Assembly (NCBI RefSeq): GCF_015910445.1
Contig: NZ_CP048882.1
Span: 2,542,001 to 2,606,000 of the forward strand
Source: Streptomyces bathyalis
GTDB taxonomy: Bacteria > Actinomycetota > Actinomycetes > Streptomycetales > Streptomycetaceae
DNA length: 64,000 nucleotides
Direction of reading: 5' to 3'
The number at the start of each line of letters is the position of its first letter. The first letter of the stretch is position 1. A model generated the notes under the pieces. It had not been told where the DNA came from. It ran no database searches and saw nothing but the letters and a program-made list of their open reading frames with translations. Of this stretch, positions 8,020 through 16,470 are shown piece after piece. The translations under genes and the position numbers were made by a program.

Positions 8020-9888
8020 GTGGCGCGCAGTTCTGCGGCTCCCGCCATCAACCCCGTTCCCACCCGCCACCAGGAGCTGGTCTCCTGGGTCGAGGAAATC
8101 GCCGCTCTCACAGAACCGGCCGGCATCGTCTGGTGCAACGGCTCCGAATCGGAGTACGAGCGCCTCTGCGAAGAGCTCGTCGAGAAGGGCACGTTCACCA
8201 AGCTGGACCCGGTGAAACGGCCGCACTCCTACTACGCCGCCTCCGACCCCAGCGACGTCGCACGCGTCGAGGGCCGTACTTTCATCTGCTCCGAGAAGGA
8301 GGAGGACGCCGGTCCGACCAACAACTGGAAGGCCCCTGACGAGATGCGGGCCGTCTTCCAGGGCGAGAACGGCGAAGGTGGGGGCACCTCCCAGGCCGAA
8401 GGCTCTGGGGGCATCTTCCGCGGCTGCATGCGCGGCCGCACCATGTACGTCGTGCCCTTCTGCATGGGCCCCCTCGGCTCCCCGCTCTCCGCGCTGGGCG
8501 TCGAGATCACGGACTCCGCGTACGTCGCCGTCTCGATGCGCACCATGACGCGCATGGGACAGCAGGTCCTCGACGAGCTCGGCGAGGACGGCTTCTTCGT
8601 CAAGGCGGTCCACAGCGTCGGCGCCCCGCTGGAGGCCGGGGAGCAGGACGTGCCCTGGCCGTGCAACAGCACCAAGTACATCTCCCACTTCCCCGAGAGC
8701 CGCGAGATCTGGTCCTTCGGATCGGGCTACGGCGGCAACGCACTGCTCGGCAAGAAGTGCTACGCGCTGCGCATCGCCTCCGTCATGGCGCGCGACGAGG
8801 GCTGGCTCGCCGAGCACATGCTCGTCCTCAAGCTCACGCCGCCGCGCGGTGAGTCCAAGTACGTCGCCGCCGCCTTCCCTTCGGCCTGCGGGAAGACGAA
8901 CCTCGCCATGCTCGAGCCCACCGTCAAGGGCTGGACGGTGGAGACCATCGGCGACGACATCGCATGGATGCGCTTCGGCGAGGACGGACGGCTGTACGCC
9001 ATCAACCCGGAGGCCGGCTTCTTCGGCGTCGCACCCGGCACCGGCGAGCACACCAACGCCAACGCCATGAAGACCCTTTGGGGCAACTCGGTCTTCACCA
9101 ACGTCGCCCTCACCGACGACGGCGACGTGTGGTGGGAGGGCATGACCGAGGAGACGCCCGCTCACCTCACCGACTGGAAGGGCAACGACTGGACTCCAGA
9201 GTCCGGGACTCCGGCCGCCCACCCCAACGCCCGCTTCACCACCCCGGCAGGGCAGTGCCCGATCATCGCGCCGGAGTGGGAGGACCCGAGGGGTGTGCCG
9301 ATCTCGGCGATCCTCTTCGGTGGCCGCCGCGCGACGGCGGTGCCGCTGGTGACGGAGTCCTTCAGCTGGCAGCACGGCGTCTTCCTCGGCGCCAACGTCG
9401 CCAGCGAGAAGACTGCCGCCGCCGAGGGCAAGGCCGGCGAGCTGCGCCGCGACCCGTTCGCGATGCTCCCCTTCTGCGGCTACAACATGGGCGACTACTT
9501 CGCCCACTGGGTGAACATCGGCAAGAACGCCGACCAGGCCAAGCTGCCGAAGATCTACTACGTCAACTGGTTCAAGAAGGACCAGGACGGCAAGTTCGTC
9601 TGGCCCGGATTCGGCGAGAACAGCCGCGTGCTCAAGTGGATCGTGCAGCGGCTGAACGGCGAGGCGGAGGGCGTCGAGACGCCCATCGGCATCCTCCCGA
9701 CGAAGGAGTCCCTCGACCGGGACGGGCTCGACATGACGGACTCGGACCTCGACTTCGTGCTGGAGGTGGACAAGGAGGTCTGGCGCGACGAGGCCGCGAT
9801 GGTCCCCGAGCACCTCAACACCTTCGGTGACCACACGCCGAAGGAGCTGTGGGACGAACACCGCGCCCTCGTGGAGCGGTTGGGCTGA
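8020..9888 (+). CDS. pckG: GTP-dependent phosphoenolpyruvate carboxykinase
   Basis: This enzyme converts oxaloacetate and GTP to PEP, CO2 and GDP in gluconeogenesis and anaplerosis. The P-loop is [12 protein letters not shown], the metal-binding region is [31 protein letters not shown], and [13 protein letters not shown] is typical of the GTP class. I chose the GTG at 8020 because GGAGAG lies just upstream and the resulting N-terminus (MARSSAAP) matches actinobacterial PEPCKs; a longer in-frame reading begins at 7981. Around residues 117-134 there is an extra Gly/Ser/Glu-rich segment encoded by a short genomic repeat, absent from the usual EMR...F..LFRG context. No operon partner is apparent. 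Confidence 0.97.
   Translation: MARSSAAPAINPVPTRHQELVSWVEEIAALTEPAGIVWCNGSESEYERLCEELVEKGTFTKLDPVKRPHSYYAASDPSDVARVEGRTFICSEKEEDAGPTNNWKAPDEMRAVFQGENGEGGGTSQAEGSGGIFRGCMRGRTMYVVPFCMGPLGSPLSALGVEITDSAYVAVSMRTMTRMGQQVLDELGEDGFFVKAVHSVGAPLEAGEQDVPWPCNSTKYISHFPESREIWSFGSGYGGNALLGKKCYALRIASVMARDEGWLAEHMLVLKLTPPRGESKYVAAAFPSACGKTNLAMLEPTVKGWTVETIGDDIAWMRFGEDGRLYAINPEAGFFGVAPGTGEHTNANAMKTLWGNSVFTNVALTDDGDVWWEGMTEETPAHLTDWKGNDWTPESGTPAAHPNARFTTPAGQCPIIAPEWEDPRGVPISAILFGGRRATAVPLVTESFSWQHGVFLGANVASEKTAAAEGKAGELRRDPFAMLPFCGYNMGDYFAHWVNIGKNADQAKLPKIYYVNWFKKDQDGKFVWPGFGENSRVLKWIVQRLNGEAEGVETPIGILPTKESLDRDGLDMTDSDLDFVLEVDKEVWRDEAAMVPEHLNTFGDHTPKELWDEHRALVERLG
8377..8415 (+). repeat. Short GC palindromic repeat inserted in frame in pckG
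   Basis: The core GGGGGCACCTCCC, then AGGCCGAAGGCT and CTGGGGG, matches a family of short Streptomyces-type interspersed repeats with related copies at 13451, 14244 and 44886. It adds about 14-18 residues to a loop of PEP carboxykinase without breaking the frame. Confidence 0.6.
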
Positions 9889-9911
9889 CGCCCACGGTCT
9901 TCCGGCCACAG

Positions 9912-9945
9912 ACGGTGCCCCTCACCTCTCGGTGGGGGGCACCGT
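9912..9945. terminator. Hairpin terminator after pckG
   Basis: ACGGTGCCCC pairs perfectly with GGGGCACCGT across a 14-base loop, 23 bases after the pckG stop. No T-run follows, as is common for actinomycete terminators. Confidence 0.75.
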
Positions 9946-10042
9946 CGTGTGTGGGCCGTCGGGGCCGGTCCCGGTGCGTGCCGCTCCGTCGCCGGGCGCG
10001 GGTGCACTTGTCGTCCGGGCAGAAAATGTACACGGCTCAACT

Positions 10043-10057
10043 TTAGATCGAGTCTAA
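10043..10057. promoter_or_regulatory. Fur/PerR-like palindrome
   Basis: TTAGA-TCGAG-TCTAA is a perfect 15-base inverted repeat with the 7-1-7 geometry of Fur/PerR-family boxes. It is 42 bases before the GTG of the next gene. It is followed by TAAGTTAGGCT, which resembles half of the actinobacterial DmdR/IdeR iron box. Binding by either regulator is unproven. Confidence 0.45.
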
Positions 10058-10099
10058 GTTAGGCTGGCATCCAGGCGACGTGACGGCAGGAGGCCGACC

Positions 10100-10501
10100 G
10101 TGTACGAACCGATCCGCAGCAAGTCGGTACATGCCATGGCCGACGCCGATTTTCCCCACCGCTCGCGGGAAGAGGAGCTGGACATCCGCCTGGCAGGTCA
10201 CCTGACGGCGCTGCTGACGGTGACGGACGAGCTGCGCGCCCTCACCCCGTCCGACGAGCTGGACGAGGCCGCGGAGGAACTCGCCTCCCAGGTCACGCGC
10301 CTGCGCGCGGCACCGCTCAGAGCGGACCCCTCGGCCCATGACGCCGACCCGGCCCACATCGATTCCCTGCACCACCGCGCGCACACCCTGGCCGGCCATG
10401 CCGTCGTGATCGCCACGTACCGCAACGACGAACCGGCGATGGTGGTGGCCAGCCAGTGCCGCGACTTCCACGCCACGGCCCTCGGCCTCACTGCCGCGTG
10501 A
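10100..10501 (+). CDS. Conserved hypothetical protein, possibly metal- or peroxide-regulated
   Basis: This 133-residue soluble, mostly helical protein has no family I recognise. The N-terminus is charged, followed by LTALLTVTDELRALTPSDELDEAAEELASQV in two stretches, a His-rich middle (HDADPAHIDSLHHRAHTLAGHA) and a Cys near residue 123. The GTG start is supported by a strong AGGAGG six bases upstream. A palindrome resembling a Fur/PerR box lies just before the gene. The His-rich segment and that box together hint at metal handling, but this is speculation. The gene stands alone between pckG and the aminotransferase. Confidence 0.7.
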   Translation: MYEPIRSKSVHAMADADFPHRSREEELDIRLAGHLTALLTVTDELRALTPSDELDEAAEELASQVTRLRAAPLRADPSAHDADPAHIDSLHHRAHTLAGHAVVIATYRNDEPAMVVASQCRDFHATALGLTAA

Positions 10502-10530
10502 CCACGACGTGCTGACGGCCGCCGACGACG

Positions 10531-10562
10531 GCAGGGGCGGGACCAGGAATCGAACCCGTTGC
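10531..10562 (-). other. tRNA 3'-end-like fragment, possible attachment-site remnant
   Basis: Read leftward, the segment contains AACGGGTTCGATTCCTGGTC, which is a T-arm with the invariant GGTTCGATTCC core, followed by a C-rich 3' acceptor-like sequence. The rest of a tRNA (anticodon and D arms) is missing because the aminotransferase gene occupies that position. Such fragments are what integrative elements leave at att sites. No integrase is nearby. Confidence 0.45.
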
Positions 10563-10573
10563 GCCCCGCGAGG

Positions 10574-11785
10574 CTACGGCTGGCTGTAGCCCTCCAGGAA
10601 GGCGCCGATGCGGGTCACCGCGTCCTCCAGCTCGTTCACCGGCGGCAGGTTCACGATCCGGAAGTGGTCCGGGTCGGGCCAGTTGAAGCCCGTGCCGTGG
10701 ACGATCATGATCTGCTCGGCCCGCAGCAGGTCGAGGACCATCTCCCGGTCGTCCTTGATCTTGTGGACCTTCGGGTCCAGGCGCGGGAACGCGTAGATCG
10801 CGCCCTTCGGCTTCACACACGTCACACCGGGGATCTGCGTCAGCAGATCGTGGACCATGTCGCGCTGCTCCAGCAGCCGCCCGCCGGGCAGCACCAGGTC
10901 GTTGATCGACTGCCGGCCGCCGAGCGCGGCGGCCACCACGTGCTGCGCGGGCATGTTCGCGCACAGCCGCATGTTGGCGAGGATCGTCAGCCCTTCGATG
11001 TAGCTCTGCGCGTGGCCCTTCGGCCCGCACACGGCCATCCAGCCGCTGCGGTAACCGGCCACCCGGTACGCCTTCGAGAGCCCGTTGAAGGTGACGGTGA
11101 GCAGGTCGGGGGCGACGAGGGTCGTGGGCGTGTGCGTCGCACCGTCGTAGAGGATCTTGTCGTAGATCTCGTCGGAGTAGACGATCAGCCCGTGGCGCCG
11201 CGCGATGTCCGTGAGACCGCGCAGGATCTCCTCGTCGTACACGGCACCGGTGGGGTTGTTCGGGTTGATGACGACGAGCGCCTTGGTGCGGTCTGTGACC
11301 TTGCTCTCGACGTCGGCCAGGTCCGGCATCCAGTCCGACTGCTCGTCGCAGCGGTAGTGCACGGCCTTGCCGCCGGAGAGGGAGACCGAGGCCGTCCACA
11401 GCGGGTAGTCGGGCGCCGGCACGAGAACCTCGTCCCCGTCGTCGAGCAGCGCCTGCATCGACATCTGGATCAGCTCGGAGACGCCGTTGCCCAGGTAGAT
11501 GTCCTCGACGGAGAGCTCGATGCCCTGCGTCTGGTAGTGCTGCATCACCGCGCGGCGAGCTGAGAGGAGCCCCTTCGCGTCGCCGTAGCCGTGGGCCTCG
11601 CCCACGTTGCGGATCATGTCCTCGAGGATCTCCGGCGGACACTCGAACCCGAAGGGTGCCGGGTTGCCGGTGTTGAGCTTGAGGATGCGGTGACCTGCTG
11701 CCTCCAGCCGCATCGCCTCCTCCAGGACCGGGCCCCGGATCTCGTAACAGACGTTTGCGAGCTTCGCCGACTGGATCACCTGCAT
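10574..11785 (-). CDS. alaA: PLP-dependent aminotransferase, AlaA type
   Basis: This 403-residue class I aminotransferase probably makes alanine from pyruvate using glutamate. Features are NTGNPAPFGFECP, the NPNNPTGAVYD motif, the SDEIYDKILYDG block and the PLP lysine in NGLSKAYRVAGYRSGWM. C-terminal FRIVNLPPV carries the substrate-carboxylate arginine. The length and the MQVIQSAKLANVCYEIRGP start match the E. coli AlaA / actinobacterial AspC-like group. The ATG has no strong ribosome site. It diverges from the MFS exporter gene but is a housekeeping enzyme unrelated to it. Confidence 0.92.
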   Translation of the reverse strand: MQVIQSAKLANVCYEIRGPVLEEAMRLEAAGHRILKLNTGNPAPFGFECPPEILEDMIRNVGEAHGYGDAKGLLSARRAVMQHYQTQGIELSVEDIYLGNGVSELIQMSMQALLDDGDEVLVPAPDYPLWTASVSLSGGKAVHYRCDEQSDWMPDLADVESKVTDRTKALVVINPNNPTGAVYDEEILRGLTDIARRHGLIVYSDEIYDKILYDGATHTPTTLVAPDLLTVTFNGLSKAYRVAGYRSGWMAVCGPKGHAQSYIEGLTILANMRLCANMPAQHVVAAALGGRQSINDLVLPGGRLLEQRDMVHDLLTQIPGVTCVKPKGAIYAFPRLDPKVHKIKDDREMVLDLLRAEQIMIVHGTGFNWPDPDHFRIVNLPPVNELEDAVTRIGAFLEGYSQP

Positions 11786-11859
11786 TCCGCCACCCTACGG
11801 GCCGACCTGGTGCGCGGCCACGTGTTATTGACCACCCGGGGTACGGCCGGGCTCCCGTC

Positions 11860-11895
11860 TTGACAGGTCCAACTTTTTGAGAGTCACTATCAAAA
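11860..11895 (+). promoter_or_regulatory. MFS promoter with overlapping TetR-type operator
   Basis: A TTGACA -35 box (11860-11865) is followed by an almost perfect palindrome. Arm TTTTGAGAGT (11875-11884) and arm ACTATCAAAA (11886-11895) flank a central C with one mismatch. It lies directly before the exporter gene, so the TetR encoded downstream is the obvious candidate repressor (inference). Confidence 0.6.
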
Positions 11896-11918
11896 GACAC
11901 TGACACTCGGAGTTGGCC

Positions 11919-13514
11919 ATGACCACACAGCCCGATCCCCGCCGCTGGTGGGCCCTCGCAGCTCTCGGCACGAGCATGCTCGTGCTGGGTTTCGACCTGA
12001 CGATCCTCAACGTCGCCCTCCCCGCGATGGGGCGCCAACTCGGCGCCGGTACGGGGCAGATGCAGTGGATCGTGGACGCGTACATCGTCGTCTTCGCCGC
12101 CGCGATGCTGCCCGCGGGACTGCTCGGCGACCGATTCGGGCGACGCCGGCTGCTCGTCGCGGGTCTTGCCGTCTTCCTCGCCGCCTCGCTGCTCGGCGGG
12201 CTCGCCGACGACGCCGGCTGGGTCATCGCCGCCCGCACCTTGATGGGGCTCGGGGCCGCATTGGTCACGCCGCTCGCGCTCTCCGTGATCCCCTCCCTCT
12301 TCGCGGACGAGTCCGAGCGCACCAAGGCCGTCGGCATCATCACCGCGTCGGTCGCCGGGGGCATGCCGCTCGGGCCCGTCCTCGGGGGCTGGCTCCTCGA
12401 CCACTTCTGGTGGGGCTCTGTCTTCCTCGTCAACGTCCCGCTCGCCGCGCTCGGCATCCTCGTCTGCCTGACGCTGCTGCCCGAGTCCCGCGACGAGTCG
12501 GCACCCCATGTGGACGTGTTCAGCGCGGTGTTGAGCGTCGCCGGCCTCGGCTCACTCGTCTTCGGCATCATCGAGGGACCCGCGCGAGGCTGGAGCGACG
12601 CGTACGTCATCGCCGCTCTCGCGGCATCGCCGGTGCTGCTGGCGGCGCTCGTGCTGCGTGAACGCCGGGTCGAGCGGCCGATGCTGGACCTGAAGCTGCT
12701 GGCCCGGCCGGCGTTCGCACGGAACGCGTTCACCGCGACGCTGATCACGCTCGTGCTGGCCGGGCTGCTGTTCGTGCTGCCTCAGTACCTCCAAGCGGTC
12801 CTCGGCGTCGACGCGTTCGGTACCGGACTGCGGCTGCTGCCGCTGATGGCGGGCCTCCTGGTCGCGGCGCGCGGGTCGGGGCCGCTGGCCGCGCGGTTCG
12901 GGTCTCGGCCGGTGATCAGCGCCGGGCTGGTGGTGCTGGCGTTCGCGGCGTTCCTCGGCGCCCGTACCGATGTGGGAGACGGATACGGGCTGACGGCGAC
13001 CTGGCTGACCGTCACCGGATTCGGCGTCGGATTCGCGATGGTGCCCGCCATGGACGGCGCTCTGGCGGCGCTGCCCGCCGCGCAGGCCGGAAGCGGTTCG
13101 GGATTGCTGATGACCGTGCGTCAGACGGGTGCGGCGATCGGCATCGCCGCACTGGGGAGCCTGCTGTCCGGCACATACGCCGCAAAGCTCGCGACGGAAG
13201 GGCTGCCGGCGGGCGCGGCGGATGCGGCCGGGGACTCCGTGATCGCCGCCCACGCGATCGCCGGAAAGCTCAACTCGCAGGCCCTGGCGGCCTCGGCGGA
13301 CGCGGCCTTCGTCGACGGCATGACGCAGGTGCTCTCGGTCTGCGGTGTCGCCGCGCTCGCCGCCGCCGTGATCACGACACTGCTGCCGGATAGGGGCCAT
13401 GTGCAGATACCGGAGGCGGAAGCGGAAGCAGTGGAGGGGGACGGCAAGACTCGGGGGTCCCCCCGGCCGGAGGTTGGGGGAGGGCCTGGATCGCTCCCCG
13501 TCCCAGGCGCATAG
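11919..13514 (+). CDS. MFS drug-resistance transporter (DHA2, 14-TM type)
   Basis: This proton-driven multidrug exporter has about 14 transmembrane helices. The motif FDLTILNVALPAMG in TM1, WIVDAYIVVFAAAMLPAGLLGDRFGRRR (TM2-loop) and the later PLGPVLGGWLLDHFWW antiporter motif C identify the DHA2 family. I chose ATG 11919, with CGGAG six bases upstream. The last 25 residues are non-membrane and encoded by another copy of the interspersed repeat, so the original C-terminus was probably shorter. It is followed 29 bases later by a TetR gene, a usual self-regulating efflux pair. Confidence 0.93.
   Translation: MTTQPDPRRWWALAALGTSMLVLGFDLTILNVALPAMGRQLGAGTGQMQWIVDAYIVVFAAAMLPAGLLGDRFGRRRLLVAGLAVFLAASLLGGLADDAGWVIAARTLMGLGAALVTPLALSVIPSLFADESERTKAVGIITASVAGGMPLGPVLGGWLLDHFWWGSVFLVNVPLAALGILVCLTLLPESRDESAPHVDVFSAVLSVAGLGSLVFGIIEGPARGWSDAYVIAALAASPVLLAALVLRERRVERPMLDLKLLARPAFARNAFTATLITLVLAGLLFVLPQYLQAVLGVDAFGTGLRLLPLMAGLLVAARGSGPLAARFGSRPVISAGLVVLAFAAFLGARTDVGDGYGLTATWLTVTGFGVGFAMVPAMDGALAALPAAQAGSGSGLLMTVRQTGAAIGIAALGSLLSGTYAAKLATEGLPAGAADAAGDSVIAAHAIAGKLNSQALAASADAAFVDGMTQVLSVCGVAALAAAVITTLLPDRGHVQIPEAEAEAVEGDGKTRGSPRPEVGGGPGSLPVPGA
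13451..13486 (+). repeat. Interspersed GC repeat in the 3' end of the MFS gene
   Basis: CGGGGGTCCCCCCGGC, then CGGAGGTTGGGGGAGGG, is closely related to the copy at 44886 and more distantly to the copy in pckG. It supplies the final codons of the transporter. Confidence 0.55.
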
Positions 13515-13543
13515 CTGGCCCCGGAGAGCCCGGATGGCGGACA

Positions 13544-14206
13544 ATGAGGCACATGGCCCCTGCACGTACCGAGTCCTCCGCGGCTACCGAGTCCCGTCCG
13601 GGCCTCCGCGAGCGGAAGAAGATCAAGACCAGGCAGGCGATCCGGAAGGCCGCCTACCGTCTCTTCGACGAGGAGGGCTACGCCGCCACGTCCGTCGAGC
13701 GGATCGCGGACGAGGCGGAGGTCTCCCCCAGCACCGTCTTCCGCTACTTCCCCACGAAGGAAGACATCGTCCTCACCGACGAGTACGACCCGCTGATGCA
13801 CGAGGCGCTGCTGGCGCGTCCCGCCGACGAGCCGCCGGTGACAGCCCTCCGCAGGGCCATGCTGGAGGTGATCGGGCAGGCCATGAGCCAGGAGCCCGGC
13901 CGTGAGCCCGCCGAGTCCCACCAGCGGATCCGGCTCGTCCTGGAAGTGCCCGCGCTGCGTGCCCGGATGACCGAGCAGATGTCGGAGACGGTACGGATCC
14001 TGGCGGCCGCTCTGGCCGGGCGGACCGGACGGAATGCCGACTCCCTCGAACTGCGGGTGTGCACAGGGGCGTTGGTCGGTGCCATGTCCGAGGCCATGTT
14101 CTATTGGGCCAACAGCGACGAGCCGCAGGAGGACCTCTTCGCGATCGTCGAGCGGGCGCTGCGCGTGGTGGAACGGGGAATCCCCCAGACCCTCGGGGCG
14201 GAGTGA
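13544..14206 (+). CDS. TetR-family transcriptional regulator
   Basis: This 220-residue repressor has a TetR N-terminal domain: RERKKIKTRQAIRKAAYRLF, then GYAATSVERIADEAEVSPSTVFRYFPTKEDIV at residues about 23-75. The C-terminal ligand domain is helical and matches no specific ligand class. An internal ATG (MAPART, 13553) is an alternative start. The gene follows the MFS exporter in the same direction, and the palindrome upstream of the exporter is the likely operator. The inducer is unknown but probably an exported toxicant. Confidence 0.92.
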   Translation: MRHMAPARTESSAATESRPGLRERKKIKTRQAIRKAAYRLFDEEGYAATSVERIADEAEVSPSTVFRYFPTKEDIVLTDEYDPLMHEALLARPADEPPVTALRRAMLEVIGQAMSQEPGREPAESHQRIRLVLEVPALRARMTEQMSETVRILAAALAGRTGRNADSLELRVCTGALVGAMSEAMFYWANSDEPQEDLFAIVERALRVVERGIPQTLGAE

Positions 14207-14243
14207 GTGGCTCGCCCGGCTCCTAGGTGTATTGCCCTGTGAG

Positions 14244-14276
14244 GTTGGGGACACCCCCAGGCCCTCAGGGCCCGGG
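14244..14276. repeat. Interspersed GC repeat between convergent genes
   Basis: GGTTGGGGACACCCCCAGGC, followed by CCTCAGGGCCCGGG, resembles the other three copies. In this 73-base gap between the tetR stop and the DUF255 gene stop it may also act as a terminator hairpin. Confidence 0.45.
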
Positions 14277-14279
14277 CGA

Positions 14280-16316
14280 TCAGCTCCGCAGTGACCGTTC
14301 CAGGACCTCGGGATCGGCGGTCGGAGCGTCGCACGTGAAGTTGCGGCACACATAGGCCGTCGGGTTCCCGTCCAGCAACGGCCGGTCCCGCAGCAGCGGC
14401 ACGTCGAGCGCCTCCGGGGAGCCCGGCTCCCCGAGCGCAACGACCGCTCCGGGCGCGGTCGCGAGCAGCGCCGTACGGTGCAGCGTCCCCGTACCGGGGT
14501 CCGCGTGCGGGCCGACCACGGCGATCTCCCTCGGGCCGTCCAGTACGGCTTCGGCCGCGGCGAGGCCCCACCCGATGAAGCGCGGGGCGCGGGGTGCGAG
14601 CGCCCGCACGATGCCGAGCGCCCGCTCGGCGGCCTCGCGGTGGCGCGAACTGCCGGTGTAGGCGGCGTAGGAGAGCAGGGCTTGCGCGGCTGCGGTCCAG
14701 CCCGACGGGGTGGAGCTGTCCGTGGGGTCCTGCGGGCGGCGGATGAGGGCTTCGGCGTCGTCGGCTGTGTCGAAGAGCGCGCCGTCGGGATCCGTGAAGT
14801 GGTCGAGCACGGTCTCCAGCAGTACGCCGGCGGTGTCGAGCCACCCGGCCTCTCCGGTGACGGAGTAGAGACCGAGCAGGCCCTCGGCCACGTCCGCGTA
14901 GTCCTCCAGCACGCCCGCGCCCGAGCCGGTCGTGCCGTCGCGCGAGGTGCGTGCGATGCGGCCGTCGCCGTTCAGGTGCAGATCGGTCAGCAGACGTGCG
15001 GCCGCGGAGGCGGCCTCGACCAGGTCGGGACGGTCGAAGTAGGCACCGGTCTCCGCGAGCGCGGCGACGGCCAGCCCGTTCCACGCCGCGACGACCTTGT
15101 CGTCACGGGCGGGGCGCGGCCGCTGTTCGCGGGCACGCAGCAGCCTCTCCCGTACGGACGCCGCACGCGAGGCGTCCGAGAGCTGCGTGGCGTCCGGGAG
15201 TTGGAGCACGGACGCGCCCTCTTCGAAGGTTCCCTCGTCGGTGACGCCGAAGTAGCCGGCCGCCCATTGCCCGTCCTCCTCGCCGAGGACCTCGGTCAGC
15301 TGGCCGGGGGTCCACACGTAGTAGGCGCCCTCGCTGTGCCTGCCGTTGCCGTCGTCGCTGTCGGCGTCGAGAGCGGAGGCGAACCCGCCCTGGGGCGTGC
15401 CCAGTTCGCGGACCATGAAGTCCGCGGTCTCCAGGGCGACCCGGCGGGCCATGTCGGAACCCGTGCTCCGCCAGGCGTGGGCGTAGACGCGGCAGAGCAG
15501 GGCGTTGTCGTAGAGCATCTTCTCGAAGTGCGGCACGACCCAGCCCGCGTCCACGGAGTAGCGCGCGAATCCCCCGCCGAGCTGGTCGTAGATGCCGCCG
15601 CGCGCCATCGATTCGCAGGTGGCACGGGCCATCTCCAGCGCGCCCTCGGAACCGGTGCGGGCGTGGTGGCGCAGCAGGAACTCCAGCGCCATGGACGGCG
15701 GGAACTTCGGCGAACCGCCGAACCCGCCCCGTTCGGCGTCGAATTCACGCGTCAGCTCCAGCAGCGCCGAGGCCAGCTCCTCGGGGCCGGGCGGCTGCGG
15801 CTGCTCGTAGCGGATGCTGCGCGCGGCCAGGTCCCGCACGATCCGGCCGGCCACGTCGGCGACCTCCTCGCGCCTCTCCGACCATGCCGTGGCGACGCCG
15901 TCCAGCACCTGCCGGAAGGAGGGCATGCCGTGGCGGGGGGCGGGCGGGAAGTAGGTGCCGAAGTAGAAGGGTTCGGCCGCGGGCGTGAGGAAGACGGTCA
16001 TGGGCCATCCGCCCTGGCCGGTGGCAGCCTGCACGGCCTCCATGTAGACGGCGTCCACGTCGGGGCGTTCCTCGCGGTCCACCTTGACGGGGACGAAGTG
16101 GGCGTTGAGGTATCCGGCGGTGGCCTCGTCCTCGAAACTCTCGTGCGCCATGACGTGGCACCAGTGGCAGCTGGCGTAACCGACGCTGAGCAGCACCGGC
16201 ACCCCGCGCCTGCGCGCCTCGTCGAAGGCGGCCTCCGACCAGGGCCACCAGTCGACCGGGTTGTCGGCGTGCTGAAGGAGGTACGGGCTCGTCTCGTCCG
16301 AGAGTCGGTTGACCAT
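14280..16316 (-). CDS. Thioredoxin-domain / DUF255 protein (YyaL, SSP411-like)
   Basis: This protein of about 678 residues has an N-terminal thioredoxin-like domain followed by an (alpha/alpha)6-barrel like that of N-acylglucosamine epimerases. The family signature is at the N-terminus: [17 protein letters not shown], then [17 protein letters not shown] with a CxxC pair, and [31 protein letters not shown] and [12 protein letters not shown] mark the barrel domain. The biochemical role is unsettled even in well-studied relatives. I chose the ATG at 16316 (MVNRLSDE) over the longer reading from 16361. It is single and leftward. Confidence 0.93.
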   Translation of the reverse strand: MVNRLSDETSPYLLQHADNPVDWWPWSEAAFDEARRRGVPVLLSVGYASCHWCHVMAHESFEDEATAGYLNAHFVPVKVDREERPDVDAVYMEAVQAATGQGGWPMTVFLTPAAEPFYFGTYFPPAPRHGMPSFRQVLDGVATAWSERREEVADVAGRIVRDLAARSIRYEQPQPPGPEELASALLELTREFDAERGGFGGSPKFPPSMALEFLLRHHARTGSEGALEMARATCESMARGGIYDQLGGGFARYSVDAGWVVPHFEKMLYDNALLCRVYAHAWRSTGSDMARRVALETADFMVRELGTPQGGFASALDADSDDGNGRHSEGAYYVWTPGQLTEVLGEEDGQWAAGYFGVTDEGTFEEGASVLQLPDATQLSDASRAASVRERLLRAREQRPRPARDDKVVAAWNGLAVAALAETGAYFDRPDLVEAASAAARLLTDLHLNGDGRIARTSRDGTTGSGAGVLEDYADVAEGLLGLYSVTGEAGWLDTAGVLLETVLDHFTDPDGALFDTADDAEALIRRPQDPTDSSTPSGWTAAAQALLSYAAYTGSSRHREAAERALGIVRALAPRAPRFIGWGLAAAEAVLDGPREIAVVGPHADPGTGTLHRTALLATAPGAVVALGEPGSPEALDVPLLRDRPLLDGNPTAYVCRNFTCDAPTADPEVLERSLRS

Positions 16317-16470
16317 CTGTCCATCGTGCCTGACGTGCTCCCGGGCGGGCGTACCCCGCACCCCTCGGGGGAGGTCTTCGAGCGGAGTTCCACCCGCCGG
16401 ACCGTCTCATGTTGGTGCTGCCGGTCCTGCGAAGGGTGCGCGGCAGGCGCCTCCGGTCCCGCGGGCCGTG

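Noticed and set aside
8002..9909. A 635-codon open frame antisense to pckG
   Set aside because: It mirrors the real gene in a high-GC genome, its translation has no family similarity, and it is rich in His/Arg/Gly codons typical of shadow frames.
10500..10575. Complete tRNA gene on the minus strand
   Set aside because: Only the T-arm and 3' acceptor part are present. There is no anticodon or D arm, and the aminotransferase gene starts immediately beyond.
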